This document shows positions 1 through 7,466 of a stretch of 16,773 nt of DNA, piece after piece. The first letter of the stretch is position 1; each line of letters begins with the position of its first letter. The notes under the pieces were generated by a model. It had not been told where the DNA came from. It did no database searches and saw only the letters and a program-made list of their open reading frames with translations. A program made the translations under genes and the position numbers. The stretch lies in contig JADGCE010000005.1 of assembly GCA_015229095.1 (NCBI GenBank), positions 1-16,773 on the forward strand, given 5' to 3'. Source of the DNA: Magnetococcales bacterium (lineage in GTDB: Bacteria > Pseudomonadota > Magnetococcia > Magnetococcales > Magnetaquicoccaceae).

Positions 1-1175
1 CGTTCAATCTGCCACAGGCGCAGGGCAACACGGAATGACCACAGCGTCAGCAACAAGGCTCCCGATGCAATGCTGATCCGCAGCCCAGGTTCGGGGAGAG
101 GCCAGCCCAGTGCGGTGGCGATCCGGCTGAGGACGACCAGGTTCCAGAGCAGCAGCAGGAGGGAGAGCAGACGGTCGCTCAGTACGCTCGCTCCGGAGAA
201 AAAACGGGCAACCCGCGCTACAACCCCCAGAATCAGGCTGGTCATCGTGCCGGCTCCCAGAAGGTGGAGAACGGCATCCAGGGGGAGGCCCGGTTGGGTC
301 AGTCCGAGGGCACAGACCAAGGCGGTGGCAAGGCCCAGCAGCAGGGTCAGGCTGATGGAGGCCCAGCCGAACCGCCAGACGGCCTGGACAAAATGGCTGC
401 CCAGGATCAGGGTGGTGAGCACCGCCAGCCAGGCGAGGGCGGCCCAGGGCCAATAGCTGGCGTCGGCAAAAGCGGCCAGAGTGGAGAGGAGCCAGGCCGA
501 CAACAGGGCAGCGGCAAACAGATGAGCCACCCTGCCGTGCAAAAGTCTGCCTCCCAGGACATTGTGGATCAACTGTTGAGCCGCCACCAGGGCGGTGGTA
601 ACAGGGCCGCACCAGAGTACCCACAGGGCCGTTTCGGCCTGTTCCAGGGGCAGCCAGGGGGCGATGGCCAGGGGGAGGAGGGAGAGGGCCAGGGGAATGC
701 CCCGTGGCAGGCGGCGCAGGGGATCACCCTGGAGGGTGATGCGCAGCAACAACCAGGCGGCGATCAGGCAGGCACCGCTGATCAGCAGGTTGCCCACGCC
801 CGTCAACCCATCGTGGGGGATCAGCGACACCCCAAAACCGAGCCAGAGGAGCGGCAGCAGGCGCAGCAGGGCGCGGGAAGGGGGTGGGGGCCCCCCCACG
901 ACGTGAGGTCCGGATTGCAGGGCAAATCCCAGCAAAAAAGAGCCGAGAAACAGCAAAATCTGCGTGCGGGCATGCCACAGTTTCACCTGAGGGTAGAGTG
1001 GGGTGGCCGGGAGTTCCCCCTGCTGCCAGGCCCAGAGCAAAAAACCCAGGGCAAAGCCAAACAGGGCCCCCGCGATTCCCCCCAGCCAAAAACGGTGTAC
1101 TACCGGCAGGCGGCTGAAGGTCATGGGGCTGAGGGGCGGGTCGGGGGGGAAGAGAGCGTGGATAAAACCGGGCAT
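1..1175 (-). CDS. NnrS-like multi-spanning membrane protein (3' end outside window)
   Basis: The frame is open for 391 codons from the ATG at 1175 to the window edge with no stop, so the C-terminus lies outside. The product is extremely hydrophobic, with about 10-12 helices, and begins MPGFIHALFP. Two stretches resemble the NnrS family of haem/copper membrane proteins linked to nitric oxide tolerance. One is WHARTQ at residues 67-72, which opens a helix ending in LLGFALQSGP, at the place of the family's WHAHE...GFLLTAVPNW region. The other is LHLLGAGTM near residues 303-311, followed by LGVVARVARF, at the place of the family's LHxxTxGAxGTM...VMxR region. Since NnrS proteins are about 400 residues, only a few residues should be missing. 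The start is set by AGGAG 7 nt upstream; an ATG at 1180 is out of frame. The gene follows lptG by 34 nt, so it is probably in the lptFG transcript. Family assignment is moderate; an integral membrane protein is certain. Confidence 0.65.
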   Translation of the reverse strand, partial: MPGFIHALFPPDPPLSPMTFSRLPVVHRFWLGGIAGALFGFALGFLLWAWQQGELPATPLYPQVKLWHARTQILLFLGSFLLGFALQSGPHVVGGPPPPSRALLRLLPLLWLGFGVSLIPHDGLTGVGNLLISGACLIAAWLLLRITLQGDPLRRLPRGIPLALSLLPLAIAPWLPLEQAETALWVLWCGPVTTALVAAQQLIHNVLGGRLLHGRVAHLFAAALLSAWLLSTLAAFADASYWPWAALAWLAVLTTLILGSHFVQAVWRFGWASISLTLLLGLATALVCALGLTQPGLPLDAVLHLLGAGTMTSLILGVVARVARFFSGASVLSDRLLSLLLLLWNLVVLSRIATALGWPLPEPGLRISIASGALLLTLWSFRVALRLWQIE

Positions 1176-1209
1176 GTCATGACTCCTCTGGGTATTGATT
1201 TGCGTTCCA

Positions 1210-2313
1210 TCACCCTTGGCTTTTGGGATCCGCCAAGTGAACCAGGAGAAATCCACCGATACCGGTGAAAAAGAGTACCGGTGCCCAGGCCGCCAGCAGG
1301 GGGGGCAGGCGTCCGCCCATCCCCAGGGCCTGGGAGAGGTCGGATATCACAAACATCAGGAACCCCATCGACAAGCCGAGCAGCAGGGAGCGGGTGATGC
1401 CACCTCGTCTGGGCAGCCGTAACGTAAACGGGAAGGCCAGCACAATGGCTGCCAAGGTGGTGGCGGGCTGGGAAAAGCGGTTGTGCAACAAAACCTGCAA
1501 GCGGGTGGTATCATAGCCCTCCTGTTCGGTGCGTTGGATCAATGCGCGCATCTGCTCAAAGGGGAGAAAATCCGGATTGATGGCCGTGCGGTTGAGCTGT
1601 TCGGCACTCAGGGTGACCGGCCATGGACGGCGGCTGAATGATTCCGCCGCGACCTGTGTTCCGTACCGATAGAGTATCCCATGGAAGAGTACCCATTGAC
1701 CCTGCTGCAGTTGTGCGCTGCGGGCCCGGATATGGTTGCGCAGATGTTGCGAGCCATCCCACTCGTAGATGGCAACGTTCAGCAATACCCGTTCGGCAGG
1801 GAGCACCTGGTGGACATGCACCAGCTGTCTCTCTCCGTTCAGAGACCAAACTTTCAACCACAGATTATCCAACTCGGTTTGTGCCGGGTTTTCCTGACCC
1901 AAAAATTGATCTTCCAGGTTTTGCGCAGCCCTGCTGGTCCAGGGGACCAGGTGGTCCCGGATCATGAACTGCGCACCGGCGATCAACAGACCACCCAGTA
2001 AAAACGGGATCAGAATGCGATAAATGGAGACCCCACTGGCACGCATGACGGTAATTTCGTTGTGTCGGGAGAGATGGGCCAGAATCATCAAAACAGCCAG
2101 AAGGGTGAGGGATGGCAGCAGCAGAGTGATAAATTCCGGCAGCTTGCAGAGCATCATCACCACCATTTCTCCCCAATTGAACTGGGCCTTGAGGGAGAAA
2201 CGGCGCATGTTTTCCACCCCGTCTATCAGGCAGAAGAGGCCGACAAAGAGGCTGATGACCTGGCCCAATCCCACCAGGAAGAGACGCAGCAGATATTGGA
2301 AGAGGAGGGGCAT
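1210..2313 (-). CDS. lptG: LPS export ABC transporter permease LptG
   Basis: This 367-residue inner-membrane protein is one of the two permeases of the LptB2FG transporter, which extracts lipopolysaccharide from the inner membrane and feeds it to the LptC-LptA bridge. It has the family layout: N-terminal helices (MPLLFQYLLRLFLVGLG and onward), the cytoplasmic coupling motif HNEITVMRASGVS near residue 85-97, a large periplasmic beta-jellyroll-type domain in the middle, and C-terminal helices preceded by LHNRFSQPATTLAAIVLAFP. Length matches the family (about 350-370). The ATG lies 3 nt after the lptF stop, so the two genes are translationally close and co-transcribed, as is usual. The ribosome binding site is weak (GCGGA), which fits translational coupling to lptF. 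The NnrS-like gene follows downstream. Confidence 0.95.
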   Translation of the reverse strand: MPLLFQYLLRLFLVGLGQVISLFVGLFCLIDGVENMRRFSLKAQFNWGEMVVMMLCKLPEFITLLLPSLTLLAVLMILAHLSRHNEITVMRASGVSIYRILIPFLLGGLLIAGAQFMIRDHLVPWTSRAAQNLEDQFLGQENPAQTELDNLWLKVWSLNGERQLVHVHQVLPAERVLLNVAIYEWDGSQHLRNHIRARSAQLQQGQWVLFHGILYRYGTQVAAESFSRRPWPVTLSAEQLNRTAINPDFLPFEQMRALIQRTEQEGYDTTRLQVLLHNRFSQPATTLAAIVLAFPFTLRLPRRGGITRSLLLGLSMGFLMFVISDLSQALGMGGRLPPLLAAWAPVLFFTGIGGFLLVHLADPKSQG

Positions 2314-2316
2314 GCG

Positions 2317-3495
2317 TCAATCCGCTTTCCTGGGTGTGCTGAGCAGGCGTTGTGGCAGGTTGGCCAAACTTTGGGCCAACCACGCCACCAGCCAGAACGA
2401 GCGGCACTGATGGGTGGTGTAAACGAGATAGGCCGTCAGGATGCCCATGAGCAGATTGGGCAGCCAGAAGCCGCTGACGGGGGTTGCAAGATGTTTGCGG
2501 GCCAGAGTTTCCCCGATGGAGAGCAGGGTGAAATGGAGGATCAGGGTGACGATGGCCACCACCAGGGCGTAGCTGCGTCCCGAACGGTGGGGCTGTTGCA
2601 GGGCAACCGGCACGGCAAACAGCCCCAGGATCAAAGTGGCGACCGGAAAGGAAAAGCGCCGGTGCCACTCCATCCAGGCATCATAGGCCTTGCTGTTGCT
2701 GGTATCCTGCATTACCTGAGAGAGCTCATCCAGACTCAGTTCGTCCAGCCTTTCTTTAACATCTTTTGTTTTAAACTCGAAGAGAACACCCAGGCCCACT
2801 TGATAGGTTGAAAAACTCAGCGATTGATATTGCGTTTTTCCCACGATTTGATGGCGTGTACCCTCTTGAAGAAGCAACAGGCTTTCGCCGTTGGCAAGGG
2901 TGCGGATTTCGCCTTGGCGGGCGGTCAGGGTGACCGGTGCGTCGGGTTTGCGTCGATCATGGATCAGGAGTCCGTGCAACAACGATTGTTGGGCATCCTG
3001 CTGCTCCGCATAGAGGGTCAGGCCCGGGATGCTGTGATTGAAGGTTTGTGGTTTCATAATCAAGGCTGTTGAGGAGATCAGGGCCTTTTTGAGAATGAAA
3101 AACTGATGGAACGCATTGGGCAGCCACCAGAGGCTGAGCAGCAGGGCGAGGCCGGCATAGAGGAGTGCCAGCAGGAGAATGGGGCGCATGACCTGCAGCA
3201 GGCTGATTCCACTGGCTTTCAAAATCACCAGTTCGCTATCCTGCGCCATGCGCCCCATGCTGAGCAGGATGCCCACCAGCAGGGCCATGGGTATGACGAT
3301 CAGCAAAATTTTGGGGATGGAAAGGGAGATCATGCTGCCCAGCACGTCCACGGCGACCCCCTTGTTGACCCAGAGATCCACCAGGCGCAACAGCTGGGGC
3401 AGCATGACCACAAAGGAGAGCACCACCAGCGCGATCAGCGAGGTCAACCCACACTCCAGGAACAAATGGCGGGAAATGCGGCTCATGACAGGCAA
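2317..3495 (-). CDS. lptF: LPS export ABC transporter permease LptF
   Basis: LptF is the partner permease of LptG in lipopolysaccharide export. Visible features are the N-terminal helix after MSRISRHLFLECG, the transmembrane stretch PKILLIVIPMALLVGILLSM, the coupling motif DSELVILKASGIS near residues 86-98, a central periplasmic domain (about 130-270) and C-terminal helices beginning RRFSFPVATLILGLFAVP. At 392 residues it is slightly longer than many LptF proteins because of a C-terminal tail rich in Leu and Arg after the last helix. Start choice: the frame opens with a TTG at 3495, and GGAGG lies 10 nt upstream of it. The in-frame ATG three codons later (3486) would be 19 nt from GGAGG, so the TTG is preferred, though the ATG cannot be excluded. 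The gene lies about 245 nt downstream of hemH on the same strand, so it may have its own promoter. Confidence 0.95.
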   Translation of the reverse strand: MPVMSRISRHLFLECGLTSLIALVVLSFVVMLPQLLRLVDLWVNKGVAVDVLGSMISLSIPKILLIVIPMALLVGILLSMGRMAQDSELVILKASGISLLQVMRPILLLALLYAGLALLLSLWWLPNAFHQFFILKKALISSTALIMKPQTFNHSIPGLTLYAEQQDAQQSLLHGLLIHDRRKPDAPVTLTARQGEIRTLANGESLLLLQEGTRHQIVGKTQYQSLSFSTYQVGLGVLFEFKTKDVKERLDELSLDELSQVMQDTSNSKAYDAWMEWHRRFSFPVATLILGLFAVPVALQQPHRSGRSYALVVAIVTLILHFTLLSIGETLARKHLATPVSGFWLPNLLMGILTAYLVYTTHQCRSFWLVAWLAQSLANLPQRLLSTPRKAD

Positions 3496-3528
3496 AGGGG
3501 TTTGACCTCCCTGGCTTCTTTGGTTTTT

Positions 3529-3732
3529 TTAATGGTTTTTTTGCTGTTGCTGCTCTCCGTGGGCTCTCCCCCTGCCGGGGTGGGGCAAAGCCCCTGTTGC
3601 AGCCCAGACGATGATCAAGGCCAAGCGGCCACCACAAGGGAGATACAGAAAATCTCTGTCGGGCACAAGAGCTGCTGCATCCTTGGCGGCACTCTGGTCA
3701 GAAAAGGCGTTGTGGGGTTTTGCGTCGCCCAT
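3529..3732 (-). CDS. doubtful 67-residue ORF between hemH and lptF
   Basis: The ORF begins with ATG 7 nt past the hemH stop, and AGGAG lies 4 nt before that ATG, overlapping the hemH stop region. The product has a polar N-terminal half, one hydrophobic patch (RLALIIVWAATGALP) and a Gln-rich end. I recognise no family. Its last third is translated from the GC-rich palindromic element at 3561-3594, which suggests that at least that part is not ancestral coding sequence. It could be a small membrane protein, but a chance ORF behind a good Shine-Dalgarno sequence is more likely. Confidence 0.2.
   Translation of the reverse strand: MGDAKPHNAFSDQSAAKDAAALVPDRDFLYLPCGGRLALIIVWAATGALPHPGRGRAHGEQQQQKNH
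3561..3594. repeat. GC-rich palindromic (REP-like) intergenic element
   Basis: The hemH-lptF spacer contains GGGGCAAAGCCCC (3582-3594, a perfect 5-bp stem with a 3-nt loop) beside CCCCTGCCGGGG (4-bp stem) and a flanking GGGCTCTCCC. This composition resembles the short GC-rich palindromic units scattered between genes in many proteobacteria. No T-run follows on either strand, so it is not an obvious intrinsic terminator. Only one copy occurs in this window, so calling it a repeat is inference. Confidence 0.35.
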
Positions 3733-3739
3733 GGCTCTC

Positions 3740-4729
3740 CTACAGCCAACCCAGCAGCTCCTGCCGGGCCATCCGGGTCAGGGCGGTCAACCAGGGGGCA
3801 CTCTCATTCAGACAGGGAGCCCGATGAAAGTCTGTTCCCCCCGCCGCCAGAAAACGCGCCCTGCCCTGCATGCCAATCTCTTCCAGTGTCTCCAGGCAGT
3901 CGCTGACAAAACCGGGGCAGACCACCAGCAACCGCTTTTTGCCTTGGGCGGGCAGTTCGGCCAGCATCTGCTCTGTCGATGGATTCAACCAGGGCTCGCG
4001 TCCGAAACGGGATTGGAAGGAGAGCCGCCAACGCTCTTCCGGCAGGTTCAGGCGTTCGGCCAGCAGGCGTGCCGTTTGTTGGCACTGCGTCCCATAGGGA
4101 TCCCCCTCATCCACATGACGCTGGGGCAGTCCATGGAATGAAAAGAGCACACAGTCGACCTGTTCCAGGAGTGCCATGCTGCGAATCTGTTCCGCCCAGG
4201 CTTCCAGATAGGCCGGATGGGCAAAAAAAGGCTGGGCAAAACGCAACGTGGGGACAAAACGACGTCTGGCCAAAGCCTTTTGTACCCCATCCAGGATGGA
4301 AGCGGTGGTGGCTGCCGAATATTGGGGAAAGAGGGGAAACACCAACAGTCGCTCCACCCCGGCATCCAGCAGGGCATGCAGCATGACCGCCAGGGCCGGA
4401 TTGCCGTAGCGCATGGCCAGATGGACCGCAATGGAGTCGGCCTGCAGGGCCAGGGCGACGGCCTGGCTCTGTTGTCGGCTGTAGTGCAAGAGCGGAGAAT
4501 GGCCATCCTCTCGCCAAATATGTTGGTAGAGAGCGGCGGAGCGTTGCGGACGGCGCCGCAGAATGACACCATGCAGCAGAGGCAACCAAATGGCCCGGTG
4601 CATGTCCACCACCCGTCGGTCGGCCAAAAATTCGGCCAGATACCGGCGAACAGCTGCCGGTGTGGGGGCGTCCGGGCTGCCCAATTGGACAAACAAAAGA
4701 GCGGTTTTCGGGGGTGATGCAGAGGACAT
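3740..4729 (-). CDS. hemH: ferrochelatase (protohaem/coproporphyrin ferrochelatase)
   Basis: Ferrochelatase inserts Fe(II) into the porphyrin ring in the last steps of haem synthesis. The 329-residue product carries the family signatures in order: LLFVQLGSPDAPTP at the N-terminus, FLADRRVVD, MRYGNPAL, FPLFPQYSAATTAS, the catalytic histidine in SFHGLPQRHV followed by DEGDPYGTQC, FQSRFGREPWL, and the C-terminal PGFVSDCLETLEEIG with its conserved glutamate. The long upstream extension of this ORF (to 4846) overlaps dsrN in the opposite direction and is not ferrochelatase-like, so the ATG at 4729 is chosen; it gives the expected short lead (MSSASPPKT) before the first motif. That ATG overlaps the divergent dsrN start. 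A TATAAA (complement of 4749-4754), 20 nt upstream and inside dsrN, could be a -10 box, but I see no well-spaced -35. The haem made here would serve DsrJ and the haem-binding cyclase nearby. Confidence 0.95.
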   Translation of the reverse strand: MSSASPPKTALLFVQLGSPDAPTPAAVRRYLAEFLADRRVVDMHRAIWLPLLHGVILRRRPQRSAALYQHIWREDGHSPLLHYSRQQSQAVALALQADSIAVHLAMRYGNPALAVMLHALLDAGVERLLVFPLFPQYSAATTASILDGVQKALARRRFVPTLRFAQPFFAHPAYLEAWAEQIRSMALLEQVDCVLFSFHGLPQRHVDEGDPYGTQCQQTARLLAERLNLPEERWRLSFQSRFGREPWLNPSTEQMLAELPAQGKKRLLVVCPGFVSDCLETLEEIGMQGRARFLAAGGTDFHRAPCLNESAPWLTALTRMARQELLGWL

Positions 4730-6113
4730 GTCTGATTTTCCCAGAATTTTTATAGGGGCCACCCGCAAAAGCTCCGGCAAGACCCTGGTTTCCATCGGTC
4801 TGCTGGCGGCGTTTGTGCGGCGGGGTTTGACGGTGCAGCCTTTCAAAAAGGGCCCGGATTATATCGATCCACGCTGGTTGGCCGCTGCCGCTGGTCGGGA
4901 TTGCCACAATCTGGATTTTTTCATGATGGGCCAGGAGGTCATTCTAAACAATTTTTTCCGGTATGCCCAGGGCGCGGATCTCTCCCTGCTGGAGGGCAAC
5001 ATGGGGTTGTTTGACGGCCAGGATCTGCAGGGGGGTGACTGCGGGGCGGCCCTGGCGGCCCTCCTGCAGACCCCCGTCCTGCTGGTGGTGGATTGTCAAG
5101 GGTTGGCACGGGGTGTCGCTCCCCTGGTGGCTGGCCATCTCCATTTTCCGGGGGGTGAGTGGATTCAGGGTATTGTCCTGAACAATCTGGCCTCCGCCCG
5201 TCAGGAAAAAAAGTTGGTGGACGCTCTGCAGCATTATTGCCCGGTGCCCATCCTGGGGCGATTGCCCAGGGATCGCATGGTGGCCATTGAGGAACGCCAT
5301 CTGGGACTGGAACCCGCCGGGGAGCGGGATGGTCTCAGCCAACGGTTGGCCGCCATGGGCGATCTGGTGGCAGAACACCTGGATCTGGAAAAAATTCTCC
5401 AGTTGGCGCGACAGGCGCCTGCCCTGGAGCCCCCCTCTGCCCCTCTCCCGCTCCTCACCCACATCGCGCACCCGGCGGTGGGGCAAGCCGGGCAACAGGT
5501 GGCCTATGTCACCGACCGGGCCTTCCATTTTTATTATCCCGAAAATTTGCAAGCCCTGCGGGAGGAGGGGGTGGAACTGCTGCCCCTCTCCTTTTTGAAC
5601 CGCGAAACAGTGCCGGATGTGGCCGGTCTCTATATCGGCGGGGGCTTTCCGGAAATGTTCATGGATGCACTGGCTGCCAATCAACCGCTCATGGCCGATC
5701 TGCGGCAAAAAATAGCCGCCGGTTTGCCGGTCTATGCCGAATGCGGTGGTTTGATGGTGCTGGCGGAAGAGATGCACTGGCAAGGCCACACCGCCCCCAT
5801 GATCGGGGCGCTGCCCATTGCCATCCGCATGGGTAGCCGTCCCCAGGGGTATGGCTATATGGAGCTGGAAGGGTGCCAGGCGGGGGTGTGGCCGGGCCCT
5901 GGCCGCCGGGTTGCCTGTCATGAATTTCACTATTCCCAGGTGACCCGCATCGGTGCAGAGGTGCGTTTTGCCTACCGGGTCGTTCGGGGCCATGGTATCG
6001 ATGGCCAGCATGACGGTCTGCTGTTTCGCAATGTATTGGCCTCCTATGCCCATATCCACGCCGATGCCGCCCCCGGCTGGGCCCGCTTCCTGGCCGGCTT
6101 TTGGCGTTCATGA
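4728..6113 (+). CDS. dsrN: DsrN-type siroheme amidase (CobB/CbiA family)
   Basis: The 461-residue protein has the two-domain build of cobyrinate a,c-diamide synthases. An N-terminal ATP-binding domain has the P-loop GATRKSSGKT at residues 10-19. A C-terminal class I glutamine amidotransferase domain shows YIGGGFPEMF, the nucleophile Cys339 in YAECGGLMVL, and CHEFHYS near 397-403, ending in SYAHIHADA. In sulfur oxidisers DsrN is the homologue that amidates siroheme for the dissimilatory sulfite reductase; the dsrEFHJOP genes just downstream favour this over cobalamin synthesis, and no other cob gene is visible. The ORF stays open upstream to 4563, but the start at 4728 gives the normal short N-terminus before the P-loop, and GAGG lies 2 nt before it (short spacing). 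The start overlaps the hemH start on the other strand. A cobyrinate a,c-diamide synthase (cobB) is the alternative. Confidence 0.88.
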   Translation: MSDFPRIFIGATRKSSGKTLVSIGLLAAFVRRGLTVQPFKKGPDYIDPRWLAAAAGRDCHNLDFFMMGQEVILNNFFRYAQGADLSLLEGNMGLFDGQDLQGGDCGAALAALLQTPVLLVVDCQGLARGVAPLVAGHLHFPGGEWIQGIVLNNLASARQEKKLVDALQHYCPVPILGRLPRDRMVAIEERHLGLEPAGERDGLSQRLAAMGDLVAEHLDLEKILQLARQAPALEPPSAPLPLLTHIAHPAVGQAGQQVAYVTDRAFHFYYPENLQALREEGVELLPLSFLNRETVPDVAGLYIGGGFPEMFMDALAANQPLMADLRQKIAAGLPVYAECGGLMVLAEEMHWQGHTAPMIGALPIAIRMGSRPQGYGYMELEGCQAGVWPGPGRRVACHEFHYSQVTRIGAEVRFAYRVVRGHGIDGQHDGLLFRNVLASYAHIHADAAPGWARFLAGFWRS

Positions 6114-6165
6114 ACCTGTCCGTTTTTGCCTGGCGTCGAAACGATGATCGGGGCCGTTTTTTTAC

Positions 6166-6196
6166 TTGCCAGAATATTAACAAGTCATGATATACT
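6166..6196 (+). promoter_or_regulatory. putative sigma70-type promoter for the dsrEFHJOP operon
   Basis: A TTGCCA (6166-6171) and a TATACT (6191-6196, one mismatch to TATAAT) are separated by 19 nt in an AT-rich island within otherwise GC-rich DNA. The spacer is 2 nt longer than optimal. A start near 6203 would give a leader of about 125 nt before dsrE. It is the best promoter-like match between dsrN and dsrE. Confidence 0.45.
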
Positions 6197-6209
6197 GCCC
6201 GCCGATTTT

Positions 6210-6287
6210 GATGCGGTGCCGGGCGGAGGTTTGACCGGTCTTTTGGGTTGCTCTGCGTGCCCTGCGCCGCATCTCACACGGGATGCG
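6210..6287 (+). promoter_or_regulatory. structured 5' leader of dsrE with two competing hairpins
   Basis: GATGCGG (6210-6216) is complementary to CCGCATC (6267-6273). The pairing extends to 6210-6225 with 6258-6273: 15 pairs including two G-U, and one C-U mismatch. The 32-nt loop contains the palindrome GACCGGTC (6233-6240). The same 3' arm (CGCATC, 6268-6273) can instead pair with GATGCG at 6282-6287 across an 8-nt loop. The two folds exclude each other. Neither is followed by a T-run, so attenuation by an intrinsic terminator is not indicated. A stabilising 5' hairpin or a translational control element upstream of the dsrE ribosome binding site (AAAGGAGGA, 6311-6319) is possible. No known riboswitch class was recognised. 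Confidence 0.4.
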
Positions 6288-6328
6288 CCTGGGGACGCGG
6301 GGCTTGCAGGAAAGGAGGATGGCTACAC

Positions 6329-6685
6329 ATGAAAATAGCAGTCTGCATCTATGAAGGGCCTTACAATCATGAGGCTTCTGATAGTGCCTACAACTTTATC
6401 AAGGCGGCTATCGACAGGGGACACGAGATCCAGGGCATCTTTTTCTACCATGACGGGGTCTACAACGTCACCAAACTCATGGAACCTCCGCAAGATGATC
6501 GGCACATCGCCAATCGCTGGTCCGCTTTGGGGGCAACGGGCATCGATATCGTCGTCTGCATTGCCGCCGCCAAACGGCGGGGCATCGTCGATGATGTGTT
6601 GGTGCCCAATGTGCGGATCTCCGGCTTGGGGCAGTTGACCATGATGGCGATTCAGGCGGATCGTATGGTGGTTTTCGGCGACTGA
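6329..6685 (+). CDS. dsrE: sulfurtransferase subunit DsrE (TusD family)
   Basis: DsrE is the catalytic subunit of the cytoplasmic DsrE2F2H2 hexamer, which relays persulfide sulfur toward DsrC in bacteria running the Dsr pathway oxidatively. The 118-residue protein has the TusD/DsrE fold signature: MKIAVCIYEGPYNHEASDSA at the start, FFYHDGVYN, and the active cysteine, here Cys77 in VVCIAAAKRRG, in the position of the sulfur-binding cysteine of characterised DsrE (Cys78 in Allochromatium). It ends in QLTMMAIQADRMVVFGD, typical of the family. The ATG at 6329 is 10 nt after a strong GGAGG. An ATG at 6319 inside the ribosome binding site opens only an 11-codon ORF. dsrF follows after 18 nt. Confidence 0.95.
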   Translation: MKIAVCIYEGPYNHEASDSAYNFIKAAIDRGHEIQGIFFYHDGVYNVTKLMEPPQDDRHIANRWSALGATGIDIVVCIAAAKRRGIVDDVLVPNVRISGLGQLTMMAIQADRMVVFGD

Positions 6686-6703
6686 TAACAGGGAGATCCT
6701 TCA

Positions 6704-7105
6704 ATGGCGGAAGAAATCAAAAAAATTATGTTCACCGTGCGCAAGGCTCCCCATGGCTCCATCTATGTCTATGAGGGGCTGGAGGTCAAGCTGATCATGG
6801 CGGCCTACGATGCAGATATCTCCGTGGTGTTCATGGACGACGGGGTGTTTGCCCTGAAACAGGGACAGGATACCAAAGAGCTGGGCATCAAGGGCTTTGC
6901 GGCCACCTATGGGGCGTTGATGGACTATGAAATCCAAAAAGTGTATGTCGACCGCCACTCCATGGAAGTGCGGGGCATGACCGAGGCGGACCTTCTGGTC
7001 ATCGGGGAGGATGAGGAGACGGAGGAGCCCGTCAAACCCCAGGTGATCGATGCCCAGGAAATTGCCGCCATGATGGCGGAACAACACAATATTCTCAGTT
7101 TCTAG
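6704..7105 (+). CDS. dsrF: sulfurtransferase complex subunit DsrF (TusC family)
   Basis: The 133-residue TusC/DsrF homologue forms the middle layer of the DsrEFH hexamer together with DsrE and DsrH. Recognisable are KKIMFTVRKAPHGSIYVYEG at the N-terminus, the family core LIMAAYDADISVVFMDDGVF, and GIKGFAATYGALMDYEIQKVYVD. It contains no cysteine in the DsrE catalytic position, as expected for a non-catalytic subunit. The C-terminal 30 residues are acidic (GEDEETEEP) and then helical. The start ATG is preceded by GGGAGA. It sits between dsrE (18 nt) and dsrH (20 nt), so the three subunits are made from one transcript. Confidence 0.94.
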   Translation: MAEEIKKIMFTVRKAPHGSIYVYEGLEVKLIMAAYDADISVVFMDDGVFALKQGQDTKELGIKGFAATYGALMDYEIQKVYVDRHSMEVRGMTEADLLVIGEDEETEEPVKPQVIDAQEIAAMMAEQHNILSF

Positions 7106-7125
7106 CCGCAAGGAGTTGCTTCGGA

Positions 7126-7419
7126 ATGCTCCATACAGTCAACAAATCACCTTTCCAGAACACCACCTTGACGGATTGCGCCCGTTTTATCCAGGACGGC
7201 GACGTTCTTCTGTTGCTTGAGGATGGTGTCTTCGCTGCCCAGGTCGGCACAACCCATTCGGCCTTGCTGGAGGCCCTTGTGCAGCGGGTCAAGGTCTATG
7301 CCCTGCAGGCTGACCTGAAGGCCCGTGCCATAACCAACCTGGTCCCAGGCATTCAGATCACCGATTATTCGGGTTTCGTGGCGTTGGTGGAAGAACACAA
7401 GATTCACTCCTGGTTGTAA
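7126..7419 (+). CDS. dsrH: sulfurtransferase complex subunit DsrH (TusB family)
   Basis: At 97 residues this is the smallest subunit of the DsrEFH complex. The TusB/DsrH core is clear: LTDCARFIQDGDVLLLLEDG at residues 15-34, with a cysteine at position 18 that corresponds to the conserved DsrH cysteine of sulfur oxidisers, followed by VFAAQVG, VYALQADLKAR and the C-terminal FVALVEEHKIHSWL. AAGGAG lies 10 nt upstream of the ATG. In the classic Allochromatium order dsrH is followed by dsrC, dsrM, dsrK and dsrL; here dsrJ comes next after only 47 nt, with no remnant of those genes in the gap. Confidence 0.94.
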   Translation: MLHTVNKSPFQNTTLTDCARFIQDGDVLLLLEDGVFAAQVGTTHSALLEALVQRVKVYALQADLKARAITNLVPGIQITDYSGFVALVEEHKIHSWL

Positions 7420-7466
7420 CAGTGCCCTGGCAGCGTTGGTTTTCCTCGTACCCTAGGAGGTAGCGC

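Noticed and set aside
264..1268. 334-codon plus-strand ORF rich in Gly and Gln
   Set aside because: It is antisense to the NnrS-like gene, has low-complexity composition typical of the complement of Leu/Ala-rich membrane protein codons, and resembles no family.
4944..6059. 371-codon minus-strand ORF
   Set aside because: It lies fully inside dsrN on the opposite strand; dsrN has strong family motifs and this frame has none.
6121..6165. Terminator after dsrN at the run of seven T residues (6157-6163)
   Set aside because: The sequence before the T-run does not form a stem of useful length.
6126..6332. 68-codon plus-strand ORF between dsrN and dsrE
   Set aside because: It starts at a TTG without a good ribosome binding site and covers the putative promoter and leader; no similarity recognised.
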